Positions 26,831 to 35,087 of a stretch of 38,688 nt of DNA are shown piece by piece; the first letter of the stretch is position 1; each line of letters begins with the position of its first letter. This DNA comes from SLQH01 sp964612995 (GTDB lineage Bacteria; Planctomycetota; UBA11346). Location: the NCBI GenBank assembly GCA_964612995.1, contig CAZTGE010000026.1, positions 1-38,688 on the forward strand. Reading direction: 5' to 3'. Both the position numbers and the translations under genes were made by a program. Below the pieces are notes generated by a model. The model did no database searches. It saw nothing but the letters and a program-made list of their open reading frames with translations, and was not told the DNA's origin.

Positions 26831-28048
26831 TCAGGGGGTGAGCCGCCACGCGGCGCAAGCGCCGCTCTGGTTGCGGACGTAGAGCCGATCGCCGCTGAGC
26901 GCGGGTGGTGTCCAGCAGGTTCCGTCGAGCACGCGCGTGCGACCCAGCTCTTCATAGGACGTGGGATCGGCCTTGGCCAGGACCAGCTCTCCATCGCCGG
27001 TGAGCACCAGCAGCCGATCTCCGGCGGCGATGAGCGAGCCCTGGCCGAAGCCGTCGGCGGCCCAGCGGGTGGCGCCGTCGGCGATGGCGACGCACACCAG
27101 GCGCCCCGGCTTGCCACGGTGGGCGTCGACGGCGTAGAGGTGGCCATCGATGAGCACCCCGCCGGCCATCTGGGTCTGCGGGGCGGTGGCTGTCCACACG
27201 AGTTCCGGGTGGCCGCCGGCGAGATCGACGATGCCCGCGCCGGTGCCATAGCCGGACGAGATGAACAGCCGATCGCCGCTGCGCTGCGGGGCAGAGGCGT
27301 TGATGTCGTGTTTGGTGGTCCATGGCACCAGCCAGTCGACCGTGCCGGTGGCGGGGTCGACGGCCTTGAGCCCGGCGGCGGTGAAGATCAACGCGCGGGG
27401 GCCTTGGGGCAGATGGGTGACCGTGACGGTGGCGTAGCTGGCCCCGCTGCCCTCGCTCGCCCAGATCGTCTCGCCGGTTCGCGCGTCGACGGCCATACCG
27501 GCGTCACCGGCGTTGAGCAGCAGCGTGCCCTGGTGGGGGGTGGGTGCGCAGGAGAAGCCCCAGCGCTGCGGCGAGACCGCGTGATCCGTCGCGAGGTCGC
27601 GCTGCCAGCGCACATGGCCGCTGTCCAGATCGAGGCAGAACAGCTGCCCCTCCTTGCCCAGGACATACACCGCGTCGGCGAGGATCGTCGGTGCGCCGAT
27701 GGCGCCCCACTTGGGTTGGAGGGTACAGGGGTAGGCATGGGTCCAGGTCACCGCACCGGATTCGGCGTCGAAACAGGTCACGGTGGTGGTGTCGTCGCTC
27801 CAGCCGGCGGTGACGGCGTGGCCATCGGCGACGGCGAAGGCGGAAAATCCCGTGCCGACCTGCGCGGTCCACATGCGCCGGACGTCTGCGAGACCGTCGA
27901 GCCCGGGCACGCCCGGCGCGGTCCTGGTCGTGAAGTCGGGTCCGAGGAGATGGGGCCAGGCAGCAGTGGACTCGGCGGCGGCGGCGGGGGCCAGCAGGGC
28001 GAGACCGAGCAGCAGGGTGTGGAGACTGCGGATGAACAGCAGGAACAT
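26831..28048 (-). CDS. Secreted PQQ-binding-like beta-propeller protein
   Basis: The 405-residue protein has a signal peptide (FLLFIRSLHTLLLGLALLAPAAAA, cleavage near residue 25). It is followed by repeated blades with the PQQ-like pattern: VTCFDAESGAVTWTHAY, LFCLDLDSGHVRWQRDL, MAVDARTGETIWASEG, LKAVDPATGTVDWLVPW and VCVAIADGATRWAADG. Each contains the D-x-x-(S/T)-G-x-x-x-W tryptophan docking motif. No methanol-dehydrogenase catalytic disulfide or quinoprotein active site is seen, so a structural or binding role in the periplasm is more likely than dehydrogenase activity. Such stand-alone propellers are frequent in planctomycete-type genomes. GGAG eight bases before ATG fixes the start. Confidence 0.85.
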   Translation of the reverse strand: MFLLFIRSLHTLLLGLALLAPAAAAESTAAWPHLLGPDFTTRTAPGVPGLDGLADVRRMWTAQVGTGFSAFAVADGHAVTAGWSDDTTTVTCFDAESGAVTWTHAYPCTLQPKWGAIGAPTILADAVYVLGKEGQLFCLDLDSGHVRWQRDLATDHAVSPQRWGFSCAPTPHQGTLLLNAGDAGMAVDARTGETIWASEGSGASYATVTVTHLPQGPRALIFTAAGLKAVDPATGTVDWLVPWTTKHDINASAPQRSGDRLFISSGYGTGAGIVDLAGGHPELVWTATAPQTQMAGGVLIDGHLYAVDAHRGKPGRLVCVAIADGATRWAADGFGQGSLIAAGDRLLVLTGDGELVLAKADPTSYEELGRTRVLDGTCWTPPALSGDRLYVRNQSGACAAWRLTP

Positions 28049-28171
28049 GGGTCGCTCCGGAGGGATGGGGGAGGGTTTCGTCGTGACGCGGTCACTATGG
28101 CGTTCGGCCCCCGCGCTCCATCGGTGAATCGGGTCGGGCCTGCTGGGCTCTGGCACGGTCAGGTGACGGCG

Positions 28172-28354
28172 CTAGCCCGGATCCCTCATGAGCAACGTCG
28201 CGCAGAGTCGTAGCGTGCTGTCAATACAGGGCTTCGCGACCGAGGCGAACCGGAGCGGAGCAGCGCTACGTGAGGATCCGCCGACCGAGTGAAGTCCTGT
28301 AGTGGCGGTGCGATACGGCTTTGCAGCAGTTGTCTCATGAGGGATCCGGGCTAG
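28172..28354 (+). mobile_element. MITE-like palindromic element, complete copy
   Basis: The 183-base element has perfect 21-base inverted ends, each beginning CTAGCCCGGATCCCTCATGA and reading inwards. Beyond these the arms keep pairing imperfectly to about 70 bases per side (for example ACAGGGCTTC against GAAGTCCTGT), so the whole element is one long palindrome without coding capacity. CTAG at both outer ends may be a target duplication of the YTAR type used by IS5-group transposases, or only its inner TA may be duplicated. One end recurs at 38644-38688 with 44 of 45 bases identical. It sits 10 bases before the mscS start codon. Confidence 0.85.
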
Positions 28355-28364
28355 GCTTGCCGTC

Positions 28365-29243
28365 ATGGACGAGGCGCTCGCCTGGTTGGCCGAGATCTGG
28401 AAGTTTCCGTTGTTCAGCGTCAACGGGGACAAGATCACTCCGGCCAAGCTGATCATCGCGCTGGCGGTGTTCCTGGTCGGCCTGCTGCTGGCCCGTCTGG
28501 TCGCTCGGCGCATCGGTTCGCGGCTGTTGCCGCGGCTGCACATCAGCCGCGGGCCGGCAGTGGCGATCGAGAAGCTGGCCTATTACCTGCTCCTGGTGGT
28601 GATGGCGATGGTCGCGCTGCAGCTGGCGGGGGTGCCGCTGGCGGTGTTCACCATCATCGGCGGTGCGCTGGCCTTGGGTGTCGGCTTCGGCTCGCAGAAT
28701 GTGGTCAACAACTTCATCAGCGGGCTGATCCTGCTGATCGAGCGGCCGATCAAGGTCGGCGACCTGATCGAGGTCGATGGCAAACGCGGGGTGGTTGAGA
28801 CCATTGGCGCCCGGGCCACCGATCTGCGCAACGTCGGGGGGGCCAATTGCCTGTTGCCCAACAGCATGTTGCTGGAGAGCGCCGTGGTCAATTGGCACCA
28901 TCATGATGACCGCGTGCGGGCAAGGGTCGCGGTCGGCGTGGCCTACGGTTCGCCCTGCGAGCGGGTGCGTGAGCTGCTGCTGTTGGTACCCGAAGAGGTC
29001 GAGGAGGTGCTCACCGACCCTGCCCCGGCGGTGTTGTTCCGTGAATTCGGCGACAACTCGCTCGCGTTCGAGCTGCTCGCCTGGTGTCGCCCGCGCAATG
29101 CCTTCGATTGGTTGCGCATCGAGAGCGAATTGCGCTTCGCCATCGATCGCCTGTTCCGCGAGAACGACATCGTCATCGCCTTCCCCCAACGCGACGTCCA
29201 CCTCGATAGCACCGCGCCGGTCCGGGTGGAGATGGTGCGGTGA
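28365..29243 (+). CDS. MscS-family mechanosensitive channel
   Basis: The 292-residue protein has three predicted helices at about 27-46, 66-86 and 90-112. The pore helix has the Gly/Ala pattern of MscS (GALALGVGFGSQNVVNNFISGLILL). It is followed by the beta domain IERPIKVGDLIEVDGKRGVV and LPNSMLLESAVVNW. It would gate under membrane tension and release solutes on osmotic downshock. The ATG has no Shine-Dalgarno sequence; the mobile element ends 10 bases upstream and may have replaced the native leader. The next gene, cinA, starts within the stop codon. Confidence 0.93.
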   Translation: MDEALAWLAEIWKFPLFSVNGDKITPAKLIIALAVFLVGLLLARLVARRIGSRLLPRLHISRGPAVAIEKLAYYLLLVVMAMVALQLAGVPLAVFTIIGGALALGVGFGSQNVVNNFISGLILLIERPIKVGDLIEVDGKRGVVETIGARATDLRNVGGANCLLPNSMLLESAVVNWHHHDDRVRARVAVGVAYGSPCERVRELLLLVPEEVEEVLTDPAPAVLFREFGDNSLAFELLAWCRPRNAFDWLRIESELRFAIDRLFRENDIVIAFPQRDVHLDSTAPVRVEMVR

Positions 29244-30517
29244 TGCCGGCTCCCGAGGGGTCCATGCCCTGCACTGGAACCGGGGCGGGCGGGACGGCTC
29301 CGCGCGCACGCATCATCGCCATCGGCGACGAGATCCTGCTCGGGCGCATCATCGACACCAACGGCGCCTGGCTCGCCGCGCGCTGCGCCGATTGGGGCCT
29401 GCGGCTGGTTGGCAGCGAGACCGTCGGCGATATCCAGGACCAGATCACGGCGGCGATGGCGCGCGCCTGCGCCTGCGCCGAGGTGGTGCTGATCACCGGC
29501 GGCCTGGGCCCGACCCACGACGATCGCACCCGCGATGCACTCGCCGACCTGCTTGGCGTGGGGCTCGTGCACAGCGCCGAGGCCTGGTCGCAGGTCGGAC
29601 ACTATTACCGCAGCATCCGCAAGCGCGAGGCGGTGCCGGAGTCGAACCGGCGCCAGGCCTTGATCCCGACCGGTGCGACGGTGCTGGCCAACGATCGCGG
29701 TACTGCGCCGGGCCTCTACGCCGAGCACGCTGGCGTGGTGATCGCCTGTCTGCCAGGCGTGCCGCACGAGATGCGGGCGATGGCCGAACGGCTCGCGCCA
29801 CGTCTGGCCACGGCGGTGCCCGGCTTGCGGGTGCCGCACATCGAAGAGGTGTGGTTCGGCGGCCTGGGGGAATCGCAGGCCCAGGACATGCTCGGCGAGC
29901 TGCTCGTCGACCAGACCATGCAGGTGGGCATCTGCGCCCACGAGGACTATTTTCTCACTGTGCGCGTGGTCGGTGAGCGCGAGCGCGCCTGCGACCGGGC
30001 GGCGGCGGTGCGCGCGGTGATGCGCGACTACCTCCTGCCGCAGGCCGGGTTTGCGCCGAGTCTGGTGACCGCCTGTCGCGAGCGTGGTTGGACCATCACC
30101 GCCGCCGAGAGCTGCAGCGTGGGCCAGCTCACCGCTGCACTGGGGCGGGTCGGCGGGGTGTCGGCGGTGCTGCGGCGCAGCCTGATCGCCTACCACAACG
30201 ACGTCAAACGCGACGAGCTCGGGGTGAGCGAGGAACTGTTGCGCGCGCATGGGGCGGTGAGCGAGCCGGTGGTCGCGGCCATGGCCCGCGGCGCGCGCGA
30301 GCGCAGCGGCGCCGATCTGGCGTTGGCGACCTCGGGCATCGCCGGGCCGAGCGGCGGGACGCCCGAGAAGCCGGTGGGCACGGTGTGGGTCGCCGCGGCC
30401 GACGACGGCGGCGTGAGCACCGAACTCCTGCATCTTGTCGGCGAGCGCGAGCGCATCCAGCGCCGCGCGGCGGTGGGCGCGCTGATGCTCGGCTGGCGCC
30501 GGGTGCAGCGGCGGTGA
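29243..30517 (+). CDS. cinA: CinA: nicotinamide mononucleotide deamidase / ADP-ribose pyrophosphatase family
   Basis: The 424-residue protein has the two-domain CinA layout. The N-terminal MoCF-like domain (about 22-190) contains IIAIGDEILLGRIIDTNGAWLA, VLITGGLGPTHDDRTRDA and VIACLPGVPHEM. The C-terminal PncC-like deamidase domain (about 270-424) contains TITAAESCSVGQLTAALG, YHNDVKRDELGV and ATSGIAGPSGGTPEKPVGTV. The usual AESCTGG appears as AESCSVG, a change next to the active-site region. CinA recycles NMN and removes damaged nucleotides, which goes with NAD synthesis (nadA lies far away in this window). Start and mscS stop share TGATG; an alternative ATG at 29264 with GAGGGG upstream would shorten it by seven residues. 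Confidence 0.92.
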   Translation: MPAPEGSMPCTGTGAGGTAPRARIIAIGDEILLGRIIDTNGAWLAARCADWGLRLVGSETVGDIQDQITAAMARACACAEVVLITGGLGPTHDDRTRDALADLLGVGLVHSAEAWSQVGHYYRSIRKREAVPESNRRQALIPTGATVLANDRGTAPGLYAEHAGVVIACLPGVPHEMRAMAERLAPRLATAVPGLRVPHIEEVWFGGLGESQAQDMLGELLVDQTMQVGICAHEDYFLTVRVVGERERACDRAAAVRAVMRDYLLPQAGFAPSLVTACRERGWTITAAESCSVGQLTAALGRVGGVSAVLRRSLIAYHNDVKRDELGVSEELLRAHGAVSEPVVAAMARGARERSGADLALATSGIAGPSGGTPEKPVGTVWVAAADDGGVSTELLHLVGERERIQRRAAVGALMLGWRRVQRR

Positions 30518-30963
30518 GCCTGCCGCGGGTCCATCCCGCAGTCGTCTTCCTGCTCGCGGTGGCGGCGATGGCCGGGCTGCACCTGTTGCCGGGCAACGTG
30601 GTCTGGCTGCCCTGGCCCTGGAACCTGCTGGGCCTGGGCGACGTCATCGGCGGTAGCCTGTGGAACGCCTGGCTCGCGCGTCGCTTCGCGCGCGCCGGTA
30701 CGCCCACGCGCCCTGGGGCCGAGCCCCAGACACTGGTCAGCGACGGTCCCTTCGCCTTCAGCCGCAATCCGATGTACCTCGGGCTGCTGGTGGTCATCGG
30801 CGGCGTGGCCCTGTTGTTCGGTTCGCTCTACCCGCTGGCGGTCTGGCCACTGTGTGCGCTCTACTGCGACCGGGTCCTGGTGCCCGGCGAGGAGCGCCGG
30901 CTCGAGGCGCACTTCGGCGAGGCCTTCCGCCGCTATCGCGAGCGGGTTCCGCGGTGGTTGTGA
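30514..30963 (+). CDS. Isoprenylcysteine carboxyl methyltransferase-like membrane protein
   Basis: A 149-residue integral membrane protein with about four hydrophobic segments. It carries the diagnostic VSDGPFAFSRNPMYLGLLVV block (about residues 83-102) of the ICMT/PEMT/NnrU-like methyltransferases, whose S-adenosylmethionine site lies in the R-N/H-P-x-Y-x-G motif. A C-terminal EERRLEAHFGEAFRRYRERVPRWL agrees with the family ending. The substrate in bacteria is generally unknown. Start is GTG at 30514 overlapping the cinA stop (GTGA). It is the last gene of the mscS-cinA-ICMT run and is convergent with the rRNA methyltransferase gene 13 bases on. Confidence 0.85.
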   Translation: MSLPRVHPAVVFLLAVAAMAGLHLLPGNVVWLPWPWNLLGLGDVIGGSLWNAWLARRFARAGTPTRPGAEPQTLVSDGPFAFSRNPMYLGLLVVIGGVALLFGSLYPLAVWPLCALYCDRVLVPGEERRLEAHFGEAFRRYRERVPRWL

Positions 30964-30976
30964 GAGCGGCGCCGGC

Positions 30977-32137
30977 TCAGGCGGCGACTGCTGCGATCAG
31001 CCGATAAGGCCGACCCTCGGGGAAGCCGGGCAATTGCGGAAGGTCTGCTGCGAGTTCGGGGCCGGGTACGCACTGCAGCCCCGGCGTCCGGCGGATGGCC
31101 CGGTCGAGGTCGAAGGCCCGACCACCGCGGGTGTTGCAGCAGGCGACCAGCAGACCGCCGGGCACCAGCCGGGCGGTGATCGCGCGCAGGAGCGTCGGGT
31201 AATCGCGGTGTGCGACCCAGCCGCGCCCACCGGTGGCAGCGGTGGGGGGGTCGCAGATCACGATATCGTACTGGTCCTCGCAGCGTTCGAGGAAGGCGCG
31301 GCAGTCGACCCGCCGGGTCTGGTGGCGCGGGGCGACGCCGTTGCTGTCGGCGTTGCGTCGGGCGAGCTCCAGTGCCGGGCGGGCGGTATCGACATCGAGC
31401 GCGGCGGCGGCGCCGGCGCACAGCAGGCTGACCGAGAACAGGCCGGTGTAGGCGAAGAGGTTGAGCACCCGGGCGCCGCCGCAACGCTCGCGCAGCCAGG
31501 CGCGGGTGGCGCGCTGGTCCACGTAGACCCCCGTGGCCAGGCCGCCCTCGGGCCGCAGCAGCAGTTCGACGCCGAGTTCGTGCCCGACCAGCTCGCGCTC
31601 GCTCGCCAGCGGTGCGCCGTCAGCGCGCCACAGCTCCGGCCCGCTGCGGCGGATGTCGGTGATATGGCGACGGTGCAGCTGGGTCATCCCCGGCGCGATC
31701 TGCGCCAGTGCCTCGGTGAGCGCCGTCTGCCAGGCGAGGATGGCCCGGCACCGATAGGTCACCACCAGGGTATCGGCGAGGTGGTCGACGATCAGGCCTG
31801 GCAGGCCGTCGGCCTCGCCGTGGACCACGCGGTAGCAGTCGGTGGTTGGATCGGCGTGCAGCGCGGCGCGCCGTCGCCAGGCCGCGGCGATGGCGGCGGC
31901 GGGGTCGAAGCGTCGACCAGGTTCCCGGTGGTGGATCCGCGCACATACGGTGCTGCCCGGATCGGCCAGCGCCGCGGCGAGGCCCCGGCCATCTTCGGCG
32001 ACCAGGGTGACGGGGTCGCCGGCGGCGCAACCGGGGGGCAGGCGGGTGAAGCGGTCACGGCGGACCCAGGGGTGGCCACGGCCGATGAAACCCGCCGATT
32101 GGCGCCCCACGCGCAGATCCGCCAACGCTCCGGCCAT
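30977..32137 (-). CDS. RlmI-like class I SAM-dependent rRNA (cytosine) methyltransferase
   Basis: The 386-residue protein follows the RlmI plan. A PUA-like N-terminal RNA-binding region (about 1-75, with SAGFIGRGHPWVRRDRF and GDPVTLVAEDGRGLAAAL) precedes a central EEHUD-like part and a Rossmann methyltransferase domain. The SAM motif is VLNLFAYTGLFSVSLLCAGA (224-243) and the catalytic DPP is DIVICDPPTAATGG (291-304). A cysteine in LLVACCNTRGG matches the catalytic cysteine region of m5C enzymes. RlmI modifies C1962 of 23S rRNA; the exact target here is inferred. The ATG at 32137 was chosen on homology; no good ribosome site is visible. A palindromic element lies 43 bases upstream. Confidence 0.85.
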   Translation of the reverse strand: MAGALADLRVGRQSAGFIGRGHPWVRRDRFTRLPPGCAAGDPVTLVAEDGRGLAAALADPGSTVCARIHHREPGRRFDPAAAIAAAWRRRAALHADPTTDCYRVVHGEADGLPGLIVDHLADTLVVTYRCRAILAWQTALTEALAQIAPGMTQLHRRHITDIRRSGPELWRADGAPLASERELVGHELGVELLLRPEGGLATGVYVDQRATRAWLRERCGGARVLNLFAYTGLFSVSLLCAGAAAALDVDTARPALELARRNADSNGVAPRHQTRRVDCRAFLERCEDQYDIVICDPPTAATGGRGWVAHRDYPTLLRAITARLVPGGLLVACCNTRGGRAFDLDRAIRRTPGLQCVPGPELAADLPQLPGFPEGRPYRLIAAVAA

Positions 32138-32180
32138 GGTCGGACGATATCGTTGGCAGGGATGCTGCCAACCACGCGCG

Positions 32181-32343
32181 CAGGGCGACTCAAAGCTCGC
32201 AAATGAGGGCCATGCCTCGCCTCCACCCGCGTCACCATGACCCAAACAACAAAGAGAGCCGGGCGGTTTGACGCAGGTGGAGGCGACGCAAGGCATGCCG
32301 ACCTGGGGATCGGCGCTCCCGGGGCGAGCTTTGAGTCGCCCTG
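32181..32343. mobile_element. Small palindromic insertion flanked by a 10-base direct repeat
   Basis: Perfect 20-base inverted ends (left arm 32181-32200 starting CAGGGCGACTC, right arm 32324-32343) enclose a second inverted pair: CGCCTCCACC (32218-32227) with GGTGGAGGCG (32276-32285) and ATGCCT with AGGCAT. Further inside GCGTCA pairs with TGACGC. The whole 163 bases can fold into one long hairpin. ACCACGCGCG stands directly before it (32171-32180) and one base after it (32345-32354), as expected for a target-site duplication. It lies between divergent rlmI and gatB, carries no gene and is unrelated in sequence to the element at 28172. Confidence 0.75.
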
Positions 32344-32398
32344 GACCACGCGCGGGCTCGAGGCTGGACTGGGTCGACGGCCGGATAGGCTGCGCTCG

Positions 32399-33871
32399 AT
32401 GAACGACTACGAAACGGTGGTCGGCCTCGAGGTCCATGTCCAGCTGGCCACGCAGACCAAGATGTTCTGCCCCGCCACTTGTGCCTTCGGCCGCGAGCCC
32501 AACACGCAGGTCGATGGTTACAGCATGGGGCTGCCTGGCACGCTGCCGGTGATCAACCGGCATGCGGTGGAACTGGCGGTCCAGGCGGCGTTGGCATTCG
32601 ATTGCCAGCTCCACCCGCACTCCAAATTCGATCGCAAGCACTACTTCTACCCCGACCTGCCCAAGGGCTACCAGATCAGCCAGTACGACCAGCCCTATTG
32701 CACTGGCGGCGGCGTCGCGATCGACTGCGCCGCCGGCACCCGACGGCTGATCCCGCTGACGCGGATCCATCTCGAGGAGGACGCCGGCAAACTGGTGCAT
32801 CAGGAGGGAGGCCGCTACAGCGAGGTCGACCTCAACCGCGCCGGCACGCCGTTGATCGAGATCGTGTCCGAGCCGGACATCCGCTCCGGAGCCGAGGCCT
32901 ACGCCTACATCTACGAGTTGCGACGGGTCCTGCGCTACTGCGGCGTGTCCGACTGCGAGATGCAGGAGGGTTCGCTGCGCTGCGATGCCAACATCTCGGT
33001 GCGGCCGCGCGGCAGCACCGAGATGGGGACCAAGGTCGAGATCAAGAACCTCAATTCGATGCGCGCGGTCGAAGCCGCGATCGAGCACGAGGCCCAGCTC
33101 CAGGTGGCGCTGCACCGTGCCGGCCGGTACGCCAGCGCGGTGGTCCAGGAGACCAAGTTGTGGGATCCCGATGCCCGGGTCACCCGCAGCATGCGCGGCA
33201 AGGAAGGTGCGGCCGACTACCGGTATTTCCCGGATCCCGATCTGCCTCCGCTGCACATCGACAGCGTGACCATCGAGCGTCTGCGTGGCGAGCTGCCCGA
33301 ATTGCCGCGCTCGCGCGAGGAGCGTTTCATCGCGATGGGGCTCTCGGACACGGTGGCGCGCGAGCTGACCGCCGAGCGCGCCATCGCCGAGTTGTTCGAA
33401 GCGGTGGTGGCCACCGGCGTCAGCGCCAAGGCGGCGGCCAACTGGACCCGCGAGGAGGCGCTACGACTGGTAGCGGCCGAGCCGGCCCTGCTTGCCGCGC
33501 CCTTGCGTGAGCCCTTCGTCGCCACGCTCGGCGCCCTGGTCGCCCTGGTCGAGGCGGGGAAGGTCGCCCGAGTGGTGGCCAAGGGGGAATGCGATGCCTT
33601 GTTCGCCGCCATCGACCGCGTCGCGCCAGTTGCACTCGTGGTCGAGGACCACTTCGCCGAACGCGGGATGATCCAGGAACAGGACGACGACGCGCTCGCA
33701 GCCTGGGTCGCCGAGGTGCTGCGCGACAACCCCAAGGTGGTGGCCGACATCCAAGCCGGTAACGCCAAGGCGATCGGGCGCCTGATCGGCTGCACCATGA
33801 AGCTCTCCGGCGGCAAGGCCGATCCCAAGGCGGTCCAGGAACAGATCCGCGCCCAGCTCGCAGAGCAGTGA
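32399..33871 (+). CDS. gatB: Asp-tRNA(Asn)/Glu-tRNA(Gln) amidotransferase subunit B
   Basis: GatB (490 residues) forms with GatA and GatC the enzyme that converts mischarged Glu-tRNA(Gln) or Asp-tRNA(Asn) to the amidated form, GatB being the kinase and tRNA-binding part. The N-terminal signature is YETVVGLEVHVQLATQTKMF. NRAGTPLIEIVSEPD, EMQEGSLRCDANISVRP and VEIKNLNSMRAVE are kinase-domain motifs; the cradle follows, and the C-terminal YqeY-like tail ends GRLIGCTMKLSGGKADPKAVQEQI. Residue HLEEDAGKL belongs to the metal site. The ATG at 32399 is where homology starts; the frame is open further upstream through the palindromic element but without homology. gatA and gatC are not nearby. Confidence 0.96.
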   Translation: MNDYETVVGLEVHVQLATQTKMFCPATCAFGREPNTQVDGYSMGLPGTLPVINRHAVELAVQAALAFDCQLHPHSKFDRKHYFYPDLPKGYQISQYDQPYCTGGGVAIDCAAGTRRLIPLTRIHLEEDAGKLVHQEGGRYSEVDLNRAGTPLIEIVSEPDIRSGAEAYAYIYELRRVLRYCGVSDCEMQEGSLRCDANISVRPRGSTEMGTKVEIKNLNSMRAVEAAIEHEAQLQVALHRAGRYASAVVQETKLWDPDARVTRSMRGKEGAADYRYFPDPDLPPLHIDSVTIERLRGELPELPRSREERFIAMGLSDTVARELTAERAIAELFEAVVATGVSAKAAANWTREEALRLVAAEPALLAAPLREPFVATLGALVALVEAGKVARVVAKGECDALFAAIDRVAPVALVVEDHFAERGMIQEQDDDALAAWVAEVLRDNPKVVADIQAGNAKAIGRLIGCTMKLSGGKADPKAVQEQIRAQLAEQ

Positions 33872-33914
33872 GGCTTTCCTCACAAAGGCAGCGCCCCCTG
33901 TGAGGAAAGCCTCA
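33869..33914 (+). terminator. Strong stem-loop at the gatB stop
   Basis: TGAGGCTTTCCTCACA (33869-33884) and TGTGAGGAAAGCCTCA (33899-33914) form a perfect 16-base-pair stem around a 14-base loop. The gatB stop codon is the first three bases of the stem. The loop contains GGCAGCGCCCCC, part of the dispersed repeat motif. No T-tract follows, so it may be a repeat insertion acting as terminator or mRNA-end protector. Confidence 0.7.
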
Positions 33915-33975
33915 GGTCCGACGGGCCCTCAGAGCTCGCAGTGAAGCGTTCGCGCAGCACGCATCGCGGACAGCG

Positions 33976-34048
33976 GGTCGGCCGACCGAGGAACGGTTTT
34001 CGGCGAAAATGGCCCGCAGGGCCGCCGAAAACGCCAGCGCAGCTGGCG
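33976..34048. repeat. Run of palindromes after gatB
   Basis: GGTCGGCCGACC (33976-33987) is a perfect 12-base palindrome. GTTTTCGGC (33996-34004) pairs with GCCGAAAAC (34024-34032) and encloses GGCCC-GCA-GGGCC (34011-34023). CGCCAGC-GCA-GCTGGCG follows at 34032-34048. The repeated GCA loop matches the hairpin at 264-282. Confidence 0.65.
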
Positions 34049-34106
34049 AGTGACGACCGAGGCGCGTGGGGGTGTGCGGCGAAGCCGCGAGGGGGCAGCG
34101 CCCCCT
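34049..34106. repeat. Dispersed intergenic repeat, copy B
   Basis: It begins AGTGACGACCGAGGCGC, contains GCGGC-GAA-GCCGC (34076-34088) and ends with AGGGGGC-AGC-GCCCCCT (34090-34106), matching copy A at 74-160 at both ends. It lies 12 bases after the stop of the leftward oppF gene and may end its transcript. Confidence 0.6.
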
Positions 34107-34118
34107 CTGTAGAGAACA

Positions 34119-35087
34119 TCAGGTCTGCGTGCAGGCGACCCAGTGGCCCGGCGCGTGCTCGACCAGCGTGGGTCGGGTGGCGCAGTCGGGCCCGGCCCGG
34201 CCGCAGCGACCGGCGTAGACGCAACCGGCACGCGTGGCCGCGCGCTTGACCGGCGGGCTCACCGGTGGCTGTGCGCGCTCGCGCGGGTCCGGCCGGGGAA
34301 TGGCCCGCAGCAAGTTGCGGGTGTAGGGGTGCAACGGGTCGGCGAACAGGGCATCGCGCGTGGCGAGCTCAACGATGCGCCCGCGGTACATCACCGCGAT
34401 GCGATCGGCGATGTGGCGGACCACCGCGAGGTCGTGGGCGATGAAGCACATCGCGAGTGAGAACTCACGGCGCAGCCTGGCGAGGAGGTTGAGCACCTGG
34501 GCCTGGATGCTGACATCGAGCGCGCTGACCGGTTCGTCGCAGATCAGCAGGTCGGGTGCGGCGGCCAGGGCGCGGGCGATGCCGATGCGCTGGCGTTGGC
34601 CGCCCGAGAACTCGTGCGGGTAGCGCAGCCGGTGCTCGGCGGCGAGCCCGACCCGGTCCAGCAGGTCGCAGACGCGCTCGCGTTGGGCCGCGCCGCTGGC
34701 CAGACCGTAGTTCTGCAGCGGTTCGGCGATGATCGCGCCCGCGCTCATGCGCGGATCGAGCGAGGCGTAGGGATCCTGGAACACCATCTGGATCCGCCGT
34801 CGTTGTGTGCGTGATCGCCTGGTGTTCTCAGCGGACAAGGCGACGCCGTCGAGCGCGACGGTGCCGGTATGGTCGCGCAGCAGTCCGGCGATCGCGCGGG
34901 CGGTGGTGCTCTTGCCCGAACCGCTCTCGCCGACGATGCCCACCACCTCGCCTGCGGCGACGGTCAGGTCGATCGCGTCCACCGCGCACAGCCAGGGGCG
35001 TGGGGCGAACAGGCTCGCCCGGCGCAGGGGATAGCGCACGCTCAGTGAGCTCACACGCAGCAGCGGTTCGGTAACGGGCTCGTTCAC
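34119..35087 (-). CDS. oppF: Oligopeptide/dipeptide ABC transporter ATPase, OppF-like
   Basis: A 322-residue ATPase energising peptide or nickel-type uptake. Walker A is GESGSGKSTTA, the Q-loop is MVFQDPYASLDPR, the signature is FSGGQRQRIGIARAL, Walker B is LLICDEPVSALD, and the H-loop is FIAHDLAVVRHIAD. The C-terminal Opp/Dpp extension carries GCVYAGRCGRAGPDCATRP with four cysteines, a pattern common in this subfamily and in some members linked to an Fe-S cluster. Start is GTG at 35087 overlapping the oppD stop (GTGA). It is the last gene of the leftward oppBCDF operon. Confidence 0.93.
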   Translation of the reverse strand: MNEPVTEPLLRVSSLSVRYPLRRASLFAPRPWLCAVDAIDLTVAAGEVVGIVGESGSGKSTTARAIAGLLRDHTGTVALDGVALSAENTRRSRTQRRRIQMVFQDPYASLDPRMSAGAIIAEPLQNYGLASGAAQRERVCDLLDRVGLAAEHRLRYPHEFSGGQRQRIGIARALAAAPDLLICDEPVSALDVSIQAQVLNLLARLRREFSLAMCFIAHDLAVVRHIADRIAVMYRGRIVELATRDALFADPLHPYTRNLLRAIPRPDPRERAQPPVSPPVKRAATRAGCVYAGRCGRAGPDCATRPTLVEHAPGHWVACTQT

